From positions 1 to 64,000 of the forward strand of contig CAICTM010000324.1 of the NCBI GenBank assembly GCA_903772945.1: a DNA stretch of 64,000 bases, in the 5' to 3' direction. This document shows positions 23,522 through 34,089 of this stretch, in pieces (position 1 is the stretch's first letter; every line of letters starts with the position of its first letter). Origin of the DNA: Seminavis robusta. Taxonomy: Eukaryota; Bacillariophyta; Bacillariophyceae; Naviculales; Naviculaceae. Both the position numbers and the translations under genes were made by a program. A model generated the notes under the pieces. The model worked only from the letters and a program-made list of their open reading frames with translations. It ran no database searches and was not told where the DNA came from.

Positions 23522-23650
23522 CCTCTAATTATCCAACCCTCCAATTATCCAACTCCTCCAATTATTCGACCCTCTAATTATTCAACCCTCTAATTATGAC
23601 ACACTCTAATTATCCACCCATCTAATGATCCATCCCTCTAATAATAATTT
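23522..23650. repeat. AT-rich minisatellite, ~16-bp unit, about 8 copies
   Basis: Imperfect direct repeats of the form CCTCTAATTATCCAAC run from 23522, with TTATCC, TTATTC and TTATGA variants. The array lies in the divergent space between the BTB gene (-) and the membrane-protein gene (+), so it could shape either promoter. Confidence 0.75.
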
Positions 23651-23841
23651 TAAAATTATCCAACGCTCTTTTTCGCGCGATCACAATCAGCTCTCCCTTT
23701 CGGCCCAATGCCTGCCGCAACGTTTTTACGTACAGTACGGTACGGTAGAGTCATCGGATTTTGCGCTGGAAAGCTCTTGTCTTCATCACTTTTACTCCAA
23801 TCAATCTATGGTACAGTACCGGTACAATCGGATGTATCAAG

Positions 23842-25688
23842 ATGAATGACAGGGTGTTTCTCATCCTGGTTCGGTTCCTGTCCATCATGGCCTTTGGCAC
23901 GTCGATCTTTGGCTGTGTCTTTGCCATGCACAATATCGAAATCAACGAGTATCCATGGGTATCCAATTTGTTTGATATCAGCTGCGAGGACCTTTCTGGA
24001 GAGAGTCGAGAATACTGCGAAGCCTCCTACAACGAACGCCACTACACACTGTGGCGCTCCTTTGGGAACTTTTTCTCCTGGAGAGATTGGGATGGCGGTG
24101 TCCTGTGTGGCACAGAACACGGTCTGCAATTGCCCGATTCCCTACCCCCCGAGGTGGCCCACTTGATTGACGGCAACATTGGACAATGCAGCAAAGCCAT
24201 GGCTAATGTGGCCGTAGCATTTGCCGTCATGACATGTGGCATGACGGCCTTTCTCACAATCTACATTACTGTACTGGCGCATGATAATGATGCTCTGCTC
24301 AAAATGGTACTCTTTGGGGCCATGGCCACTTCGGCCACGGTGATTGCCGTTTATTGCTTGGAAATTGATCCCCTTCGACTCAAGCCGACCTTTTGTGACA
24401 GTCAGACGCTCTTTGAACACTGTAAACAGAGCATGGGAGAAGGATTTTGGTTCCAGGTGGTCACGCTCATCATGACATCCGTGTCACTCATGCTGACATT
24501 TGCCTGGTCCTGGCTGGTCCCACCCCAAGTGGGGATTGATCGAAGAGAAACACAGCCACATCATGATGGTCCAATTTACTTGACACTTCACTTTTACGTC
24601 CAGTTGGTGCGATTCGCCGAACTGGCCATTTTGATCGTTGGCATTGTTTCTACATTTACCGTCGTGAGCACCACCATTCCGGAAATCACACATAATTCAA
24701 CCAATCAGACTGGCCTATTGAGCCATGCATTTGCGGGACAGGGAGGAGAGATGGAAACACAAATCAATTTGTGGCAAGGCCTCTTTTGTCATCCCTTTGG
24801 GGCACGGTTATTCCTGTGGTCCGTGGTTCTGGAGGAAGCAGACCACCAAGATGCCGACTCTGAGCCAGAAACATTTGGGCACTGCGACTTTAAAGATCTA
24901 TTTGAAGTCCAAATGGGCATGATCATGGCGGCCGTTTCCGCCATTACCGCCATGGCCTTTCAGAAGGATGCCAAATCCATGCCCCTGGCCTACATGATTG
25001 GATTCATCATGCACTTCATGTCCATGGTCAAGCTGACATGGGCCATTACCGCGTTCATGTTGCACGTCTTTCCAGGGCGGGACCACATTGAGCCATCCTA
25101 CTGCTCTCGCTGGATTGACTTTGTGCCACCTGGAGGATCTTGCGAGATGGAAGTGGGCGTGGGAATCTATCTTTCGGGCGGCGCCTTGGCGGCCGTCGCC
25201 ATTAGTTTTGTGGGAGAAGTAGCCATGCAACAAAGTTCCGAGTATGGTGTGGGGACAGCATTCCGAACATTGATGGGCCGTGTGCGGCAAGGAAGATTCG
25301 CCGATCTGGGTAAGTGCCAATTTGACTGGAAATGATATTGCTTGTTAAAGTGATGATGCGCCATCTGACATGATTGGTCCAATCAGGCAAGGCTGCGAGT
25401 GAGCGTTCCCTGGCTGTTGGTGATGTGGGAAGCACTCAGGATGATATGGACGAACAGGTTGACAATTCAAAGCAAGTGAAAAACAGCACCTACAAGTTAG
25501 GGAGTCAACAACAATATCAGTTTGGACCTGGTGACCAGAGTTATGAGGATGACCAATTGGGTGAAGCGCCTCCAATTTCGTGGAGCGTGATTCTCGTCTT
25601 TGTAATGATAGTCGTCGTGGTTGTGATGATGGTTGTGTTGGTGTCAGTGGTGGTGTACGAAATGGCCCCAACCTCTAGCCCGTCGTAG
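23842..25688 (+). CDS. Multi-pass membrane protein, unknown family, 589 aa
   Basis: Exons 23842-25309 and 25387-25688 with a 77-bp intron (GTAAGT...AATCAG). Not recognised. About nine or ten hydrophobic segments are visible, for example FLILVRFLSIMAFGTSIFGC near the start, ANVAVAFAVMTCGMTAFLTI, MVLFGAMATSATVIAVYCL, VVTLIMTSVSLMLTFAWSWL, LAILIVGIVSTFTVV, MIMAAVSAITAMAF, MIGFIMHFMSMVKLTWAITA and GGALAAVAISFVGEVAM. Cys-containing loops (ISCEDLSGESREYCE, YCSRWIDFVPPGGSC) may be extracytoplasmic. Exon 2 adds a polar tail and then an extreme Val/Met helix (VIVVVVMMVVLVSVVV) ending EMAPTSSPS, a possible tail anchor. The upstream in-frame start 23761 is a non-ATG or weaker choice; ATG 23842 is preferred. 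A transporter or tetraspanin-like scaffold role is only a guess. Confidence 0.75.
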
Positions 25689-26144
25689 ACAATTATGCTT
25701 TGGTCGGAAAGGAGCCAATCTTGGGGAGCTGCCGCTTACCATTGGTCTCAAGTCTCAAGAGCTGCGACTTTTTGTGTCAGACGACCTTGCCCCCGAGGAG
25801 GCGTTGGTTTCTGACATCAAGCTACCGATGCAAGGAGACCTTCGACAAAATGGTCAACCAAGCATTACGACACTCGGCTAGCACTCGGATAGCACTCGGC
25901 TGGCTAGTTAAGTCGGCCACAACCACAGTCTATCGGGCTTGTGTCGAAGTTTTTGACGCAACAAGACATAGTGCTTCCGACAGCGCAATAGTGAGGAACT
26001 CGGCAACTGCGTAGAGAGTGGCCGGAACGAGTGCACCAACTAAACCACAACTAGTCCGAGCACAATTCTCTAGCTTTAAACAGGTAGTTAACTTTCAGAC
26101 AGGCGACCACTCCACTCTCACCGTCAATCCTTGAATTTCTCTTA
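25689..26144. other. Spacer between convergent genes
   Basis: Holds the 3' regions of the membrane protein (+) and eEF2 kinase (-). A short direct repeat of ACTCGG(C/A)TAGC occurs three times at about 25870-25905. No gene is seen. Confidence 0.4.
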
Positions 26145-28858
26145 CTAGTCTTGCAGTTCGGCTGCCTTTAGACTCCATTCTGTAGCCATCTTCATTTTGT
26201 TGTCCTGCATGGCGCCTTCTGCAGCCTCCTGATAATAAGTGGACGCCGATTCCTTGTCACCCGCTTCTACTTTGAGTTCTGCCAACTCCGCTGCCAATTC
26301 ATACGTCTCTATTGGAATATCATCATCTTGATCTTCCGAAGTCCCACCAAAGGCTTCTTCGTCACTCAATGGTCCTCCAACTGTCGTTTGGGTGGCGGTT
26401 GGTGGGATCAACATTCGGACGTGATCTCTTGGCAGTGCTTCGGAGGAACCATCGTCGTCGTACTGTACAGTGATCATTACGTGCGTTTCACCATCCTTCT
26501 CGGTTGCATTTACCTCCAATACGGTTCCAGGGTAATACGTGCCTTCCATAAAGTAATCGCCCTGCACACGGTCTCCCACATGCAACATATTGCCCGTGCC
26601 CGCAACATTACCACTCCGAGCCAGAGACTCTTTGGCTTTGTCAGCCTCCGCTTGCTGTTTTTCCATGAGCTCAAACAACTTGAGCGTATCTTGCGCAACT
26701 GTCATCATTTCCGTGAGACTGCCGGTTTTGTCCTTGTTGTTGTCTTTTTTTGCGTCCACTTCACCTTCGTCTTCATCAATGGTCAAGAATTCATCCGCAT
26801 GGCGTTCATCCTGGAGAATCTGGAAGAGCAAGCACCCCGCCGCGACGCGTGGAGCCATGGGAACTAGCAACAATCCGGACCCTTCCTCATCACTGTTTTC
26901 GGATTCATTGACTCCCATGGAATCCATGGCACGTCGCAACAACTCCTTGGCCGCTTCAAAATCCAATGGAACGAGCGGATTGTCAATCAGTTCCGACACA
27001 TGCGTTCCCAATCCCGCATGTACGCGTCCCAGTGCCAAACAGGCGGGTGCATTTTGCAGAGATGCAGCATGCGAGAGATGAAATAGCACCGAGAATGAAT
27101 CGTGGGGTGGTTTGTCGGTGCTGTTTGGATCACTGCCGTTGCTGCTGTTACTATTTTTTCCAATTTCCACATCCGGCACCACTTCTGGGAAGCGGCCCAT
27201 TCCATGGAGAATCTTTCACAATCAATAATAGACGCAGAGTAATAGGTAAGTCATCATGTCATAAGCACCTGTTCCAATTCAATCAAAACCGTGCCACTAT
27301 ACGTCTATACTATACGTACCGCCAATTGATAATGCACCTTTCCCAAATTGAACAATGTTTGATTGGACAGAACCATGGGTGGAGAAATGGTTCCAATCAG
27401 AGTACTCTTGTGTCGAATTTGCTTTTTGGTAGGACCTCCATTGGCCTCCTCTTCATCCTCATCAGGTTCGCCATTGTCTTTGAATTTTCGTGTCCGCAAT
27501 TCTCCCGATTCGCGACGGTGATAATCGCGCACCAAATCAACTTGAAAATCTTGTCGCGCTCGCAACAAACATTGTTCCACTTCATCGACATCGGATTTGG
27601 TGCGACGTATTTTTTGGGGCGATACCGGTTTGGCCAACCGGAGCGATTTGCGAATGGACGCTCGGAGTTCGTTCCTCATGTTGGATCGTTTCTCGGTGCG
27701 CACGGAAGAATCTTCGAAATCGCATTCCTTTTCTTCGGGAATCATCATGTCGGCTGGTTGTTTGTTGTTGTTACTGTTGTTGCCATTGTTATTATTGTGA
27801 ATGACGTGGAGTATGGAATTTTCCATGATTTGATCGGGTCGCATGAGGGATGCGCGTCGTCGCATGCGGTTCAAATCCAGTTTTTGGAAACTATTGATAT
27901 TGTCTTGACTGTCATGTGACATAAAGGATAGTTCATCATTGGCGTCTACATCCGAGACGGTTTCTTCATCATCGTGGTATTTCGCTTGATGCTTGAGTTC
28001 ATTTTTGGAAAGTGGGAAAATGGGGACCCCCATGGCGTCACTAATGCCACAATGTCGAAACGTTTTGAAAAAGAGCGCCATACCACGAGGCCCCAGATCT
28101 CCATCTCCAAATCGATAATCACTGGACAGCACTTGTGGATCTGTGTAGAGATCTCCCACTCCCTGAATATCGGCCACGAGTCGATTTCCATTGGACGCAT
28201 AAAAGGAATGAGCACTAAAGACTTGCGGAGTGACACGTCGCAAATCCGTATCGACAAACCCCGAGTTGGTATTGTGTTTGACAAATCCAGCACCGTAGGA
28301 ATCCTTGCCGGCAATGAATCGCTCCACGGCAAACCAGGGAGATCCGTCTCGATTGGGAAATTCAATAGCGTACGCACGCAAAAAGGTAATCTTGGAGGGT
28401 GGATCCGATTCGTTGAACCGCGCCGCCCATCGTTGCGCTTCGTATTGCAGCAAAATGTCATTTTGAATCGCCTGTTTGGCATTGGTGTCCACTTGGCCGT
28501 CCTTACTACAATACGCCTTGGCGACATAATTACTGGCGGTGGTCCAACCCGTCCGATGAAACCGATGATTCGAACTGGACAACGGCGGTGTCGCGCGTTT
28601 TTTCATGCGATAACAAAATCGCATCGCGCCGTGTGTAAACGGCGTCGATTCCATTTTCACAATGGTTTCGTCGGTCGACCATGTCTGCGTGTGTGGATCG
28701 TACAAGTGTCGAATGATGCGTTCGGCTGGAACGCCGGGAATGTTAAAGGACGACCACGGATCTTCTTCTTGGACTGCCTTGGCGGCTGCCTTGTGCAACA
28801 GTTCTGCCAATCGATGGCGGCGGGCTTCGCGGGCGGAGTCTTCTGATGATGATGACAT
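26145..28858 (-). CDS. eEF2K: Eukaryotic elongation factor 2 kinase (alpha-kinase), 868 aa
   Basis: Exons 28858-27320 and 27212-26145; the 107-bp intron (GTACGT...GAAAG) joins in phase 0 within a Sel1-type repeat (LGKVHYQLA/ILHGMGRFPEV). The kinase phosphorylates eEF2 and slows translation elongation. Residues 12-35 form a basic amphipathic helix followed by DPWSSF, at the place where animal eEF2K binds calmodulin. The alpha-kinase domain spans about 45-300: MESTPFTHGAMRFCYRMKK, YVAKAY (K114), ERFIAG, GFVKHNTNSGFVD, DIQGVGDLYTDPQ (230-242) and GDGDLGPRGMALFF (251-264). A long polar linker with Asn runs follows, then Sel1/TPR-like helices and a Tudor/agenet-like insert (HVGDRVQGDYFMEGTYYPGT, about 724-781) before the last helices. 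The zinc-ligand region after GMALFF reads FRHCGISDAMG, unlike the usual double-Cys form. Confidence 0.92.
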
Positions 28859-30784
28859 GGTAACACTAGCTAGCTAGATAGATAGTGGACTATCTATCGA
28901 TCAAAGCTTCCTGTTACGCTGGGTCGATGAAAAGCCCAAAAGGATGAGGAATCGAATCTTTGGAGAGATTCCTTTCCTTTGTTGTGGCTTGGTGTGCTGT
29001 GTGCTGGGCACATACATGTGGTTGAAGTGGTACCAGTACCGGTACCGGTACCGTTGCAGCCAAAGATACTTCTTGCTCTGGGATTCATTCCGCGTGGAAC
29101 CTGGTTGGCACCATGAAAAGAGAAAAGCTGCAAAAAACTGTTTGATAAATATTGCTTCCAAAACCGCTCTGGGCTACAATAGATTTATCAATCAAGAGCC
29201 TTTAACAGGGCGTCCCCGTAGCCCGTACCGTAGCCTTTACGATAATGCCGAGACCTGCTTGAAAACGTGAGGCAGAATTTTTACACGGGAAAAGACAATC
29301 GATTGCCCCTGGTACCCTTGCAGGAATGTCTTCAGTAAATGTTCACTCAGCTTTGACCATTACTGCTGATCTCCTGATGTACTATTAAAATAATAGTATT
29401 AATAAAGTACCTGGTAGTCTACCTGGTAGAAAGGGCCCGAAATGGCGATTTACACGAAATTCCGATTTATACTTGTGTTTCGATTTTATATTTCGGTTTC
29501 GATTTTATTTTTTGGTTTTGATATTATATTTTGGTTTCGGCTTGATTTTAATATTTAATTACCATAGTAATTTGGTTTCGATTCTATATTTAGGTTTCGA
29601 TTTTATATTTAGGTTTCGAATTGATCAATTTGGTTGGATTCATAAAATCGTAGCGTGATTTCCGGCCATTTCGTACTGAGTACTGAGGTCAAGGCCGAGG
29701 CTTCAGGTTTAAGTGTGATTCGATTCGAAGCCAAGATTAAAAATGCCCATAGCCCATACCAATAAACACTCGTAAACTCTATAAACTATGACTGAGGCTT
29801 TTTGTCTTACTGAGAGCTTACTGAGAGTTCTTGGAACTTGGAACAATTGGATATAGTTTCCACCAAGTACCTTGATTATAAGAATCATGACTGTTATTTT
29901 TAATAGTTTATAAAGTGGACGGAGGTACGCTCCTGTACCCACTGCTTTCCTTCAGGTTCAGAACTCAGAACTCAATCACACCTATAGCTACCGGTATGCT
30001 ACGGTACAAATGACATTGTCTTAGACTGAACAGCCAGTTACATATGTAGTTGCCCTTCTCTACATTCAAAGCTTATGAGTAAATACATACATACAATGAC
30101 ACCGATAGATCACCTCCTGATCAGTCAGTAACAATATCTTGCTCCTTCTGCTTCTAAAAGATGCACTGTGAGACTGTCTCACCCTCTCTCCCTGACTACC
30201 GTAGTCACCCCTTAGTTGCCTGACGCTTACATACATACATCATCAAAAGTACTGCTGGTGGCAGAACTTTTTGCTATTTGGGCACCTGCTTTTCAGGTGG
30301 AACCAATCCTTATTAGATGTACATGTACCAGGTATGTCATACCTGTAGTAGACTAGACTACTGTTGCCTCTTGATATCTTGAGCTTATGATGATATCTAT
30401 TTCCATTCTTCTGTGGTTTGCACCGTACCAGTAGTCTTAATTTCAAGGTACTTCCATGATCTTGTGTTGCTAAATGTCCCAATGGCCATAATCATCGGCA
30501 GCTGGCACGTCTGCTTTGCTTTTCACTGTGATCTGGAAGTGGGAGTACCCCTTTGGCCTTTTCGGCTTGGGGGCATGCTCCAGGTTCACCGACCACCCGC
30601 ACCTGTGCACCTGTGACATCCCAGTCACATCCTGCTCTTCCCCGAGCAATCGCCCTCTATCTGTGCCACAAATCACAAATCCGTTTTTTATCCACTCATT
30701 GACAAACCATCTATCGATTGCCACTATTAATAAAATAGAATAGAATAGTTTAGTCAGAGTAAGGTTACGTCAACAACTACCACC
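28859..30784. other. Long divergent spacer, eEF2K (-) and histidine kinase (+) promoters
   Basis: 1.9 kb with no supported gene. Next to eEF2K are CTAGCTAGATAGATAG and a GTACCGGTACCGGTACC palindromic run (about 29029-29054). The middle is an A/T-rich repeat block. Open frames at 30243-30724 have no known motif. Confidence 0.45.
29473..29625. repeat. AT-rich tandem repeat, GGTTTCGATTTTATATTT-like unit
   Basis: Six to eight degenerate copies of an 18-20-bp unit (GGTTTCGATTTTATATTT and variants with TTTGG). The small open frame across it (MCFDFIFRFRFYFLVL) is only a product of the repeat. Confidence 0.65.
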
Positions 30785-33700
30785 ATGAAGTTCTTTCCAA
30801 TGGCACGCCGAACGGAGGAATTTGACGTCCCTCATGATCTGCAGCTCATCATGGACGACATTATGGAAACGGGCCAATTGCAGTCGCAACTTTGTCTGGA
30901 TGTGGATGGGGACGGTTCGGTGGATGGCGGTGATAATGCTTCAGTCTGTTCCAACGGAACCTTTATGAGCCACCTGTCCGCCATTCGACCATTTCCCAAA
31001 ATACGACAACGAATCGGCTTGGTCGTGTCCCTCCTCTTGTTGGTCGGAGCGGCCGCGGGTGCCACACTGATTGGCGTGGGTACTTCGTCTGCCCAGAAGG
31101 AACAACAGAAAGAGTTTGAACGTCTGGCAGTGGATGCCGCCAACCAAGTCGACGTGGCCTTGAAGGACTACCTGCAGACGGCACTGTGGGTACATCAGGC
31201 GTGTTTGCAACGAGATACCATGAATCATGTCGACTTTCGACATGTCTATCAATACGTTGCATCGACCGGGCTGTCGTTCCAATCGATTGGACTCGCACGA
31301 AAGGTCGTCTCCGAGACGGAACGAGCGTCCTTGGAAAATCAAACAAGGGCATTTCTAGCAGAGCAATATCCCGTGACTCCCTACAAGGGATTTGTCGGCA
31401 ATCAGTTTGACCCAGCCAGTGGAGTGCGATCCATTGGGGTCCGAAGATGGCAAACTTTCTACTATCCTGCACACTTTTTGGAACCCTTGGAAGACCCCTT
31501 GAACAGGGCTGGACTCGACTTTGATCTGTACACATCCAACAAGCAACAATACGCTCTGGAAAAGGCCATTAGCACGTGGGAACCCGCCATGTCGGCCAGA
31601 ATACAATTTGGGTCGGAGGGCAAAAGTTCTCATTACACTGTGACACTCTTGCATCCCGGTATCCCTCTTTCTTCTTCTTCTGATTACAACAACAACGACA
31701 CATCTGTCCCCATGGACTTGAGCCTCATCACGTTGAAAGTTCATCATCTACTCTCCGATATACATGTGGGTAGTGACAAGGAAACTTCTGCCTACCTATT
31801 TGATTCCACCGACCTCCTAAGCGACGACGAACAACCACCCTTCCTGGGTGGTGCCAAGCACTGTCCTCACCAACCTCTCGTCGTGCATGACCATGCAGAC
31901 GAAAATGCGCTCTTGCCAGAGACAGATATTGACAACTTACGACAACAATACAAACAAAACATTTACGAGACGAGGCTCTCCTTTGCCTCCAGAGAATGGA
32001 CCTTTGTCTTTGTGGCAGATGATGGTGAATTCCATGATTCCACAGTCGGATTTATCTATGTTGGCGGTATCATGGTCTTTGTTGCCTGCGCGTGTCTGGC
32101 ACTCTGGCTCTACACCAACCACAAGAAAGTATCCAAAATCACCCAAGTCCGGTCCAACGCGGAAACCGACAAGGCCAGGCTCAAGATTGACAATGCCCGA
32201 AAGGCGGCCAAGAGTGAACGAGAGTTTACAGACTTTTTGGCACACGAAGTAAGTAAACCTTGCTTGTATTGTTGTCGCCGTCATGTCGTGTTGCCATTCA
32301 TGTATGTCATTGCAACTAACTCATTCAATTCGTTTTCTAAAGGTTCGGAACCCACTGGCTGCCTGTATCTCCGCTTGCAGTTTTGTCTCTGCCACCGTGA
32401 ACGAGGCCGAGCCACTTGTGACGGAAGAATCCCGACAATCTGCCCGTGAAGATGTGGCGATTATTGACACTTCGTTGCAGTTCATTAACGATTTGGTACG
32501 CGTCAACGTTTTTACCCCTCCACACATGCAGGTGTTGCTGTTTTGGCCGCTGCTCACGACTCGTTTCCATCTCTTCAACAACTTACTCTGTAGCTTCGAA
32601 ACATGTTGGATATGGTAAGACAGAGAACTGAACTGGTTGCCAGGCCAGCTGCCTGATCAAGTTGGCTATAATGATTGAATTCCCTCACCACTCACACATC
32701 CACTTCTCTTGTTTGTGCAGCATCGAGCGTCGAGAAACCAACTCAGCATTGATATGGCTCCAGTAGACATCTTGCGGGACGTATTGGAACCGGTTGCCAA
32801 CATGGTGTATCATCGAGGTGACGACGTGAACGTTGAAATCCACTGCCCCGAAGATCTTTTGGTCATGACAGATCGGCTCCGATTGAAGCAAGCAGTACTT
32901 AATCTCTCCAGGAACTCTAGCAAGTTTGTGGAACATGGCTTTATCCGGCTGAGGGCAACCGTCAATGAGGATGATCTAGTCTTCCTCTATATTGAAGACT
33001 CTGGCCCCGGGATTCCAAGAGAGAAACAAAGGACCCTGTTTGCCAAGTTCCAAGAGTCTCTGGATAGCTTGGCACAGGGTACGGGACTAGGATTAAATTT
33101 GGTGAAGAAGATTGTGGAGCTGATGGGGGGTAACATTTGGCTGGACGAAGACTATGACAGTGGGGTAGAAGGGTGTCCGGGGGCAAGATTTGTCCTTAGT
33201 CTAAATGTTCGACCGCTTTCCGAGGCAGTCTTGACCAAACAAGATTCCAAACTCCAGCAAATGGATTACACTGCCGAGACAGATCCCACAAGGGAAGATT
33301 CCATGAGCCACGACATTTCAGCAGACGAGTTACCTTCTCCTCTTCCAGATTCTCTCAAGGTACTCTTTGTCGATGACGATGTCATGCTGAGAAAGGTAAG
33401 CAAGGCTAGTTCAGCTTGGGGCGTGTGCGTTCAAACTGGCAGTTCCACTCACCCTGCTGTTGCTCGCAGCTCTTTTCCCGTTCGTTGAAGCGTGCCATGC
33501 CAAACTGGCCCATTCGAGAGGCTGCCAACGGGGAAACTGCTCTGAAACTTGTAGAAACAGAAGACTTTGATTTGATCTTCATTGATCAATATATGAGTAG
33601 CGCAGAGAAGCAACTGCTGGGGACGGAGACGGTACGGGCACTGCGGTCCAAAGGTGTCACATCCATTCTGTGCGGACTTTCTGCCAATGATATGGAGTCT

Positions 33701-33886
33701 GCCTTTTTGAATGCCGGGGCTAATGCCTTTTTGATCAAACCCTTTCCGTGCAAGACGGAGGAGTTGAAGGAAGCACTCCGAAGGGTGCTGCAAAGCCAAG
33801 CCAGGTCGCAAAACTCCATGCGGTCTCTGGCAAGCTGGATGGATGAGGTACCGGGGGGATCTATGGGCTCTGCTGGGACTCGTTGA
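30785..33886 (+). CDS. CHASE-type hybrid sensor histidine kinase, five exons, 909 aa
   Basis: Exons 30785-32248, 32343-32495, 32594-32614, 32721-33395 and 33470-33886; all introns GT-AG and in frame. The third exon is a 21-nt microexon (LRNMLDM). A first membrane helix lies near 76-100 (RIGLVVSLLLLVGAAAGAT) and a second near 419-443 (GFIYVGGIMVFVACACLALW); the 300 residues between fit an extracellular CHASE ligand-binding domain (QTALWVHQACLQRD, FQSIGLARKV, TPYKGFVGNQFDPASGVRSI). The kinase core follows: HisKA box FTDFLAHEVRNPLAA with phospho-His near 487, N box LKQAVLNLSRNSSKF, G1 EDSGPGIP, G2 GTGLGLNLVKKIVELMGG. A receiver domain ends the protein (VLFVDDD, phospho-acceptor Asp in DLIFIDQYMSS, LIKPFP). 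The signal sensed is unknown. Start CACCATG is strong. Confidence 0.92.
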
Positions 33887-34089
33887 CGATAGATAGGAGT
33901 AACTCAACTCTAGCTAATTAGCCAACGAAGCATACAATACCTTGCTGCAATGGAGTAGGCCAGAGAGAGATACCGTAGAGATAGACTCAACTCGACTTGA
34001 CTCCACCTCATGTTTTGGGCGAAGCCCGGGTTTAGAGTAGGGAAATTATCTACGGAAGCCAGCCGGGGCCAGGCTTAAGCAAAGAACAG

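Noticed and set aside
26966-28846. 317- and 290-codon plus-strand frames
   Set aside because: Both are antisense to eEF2 kinase, whose domains are unmistakable.
29473-29658. 61-codon Phe-rich plus-strand frame
   Set aside because: It is only the translation of an AT-rich tandem repeat.
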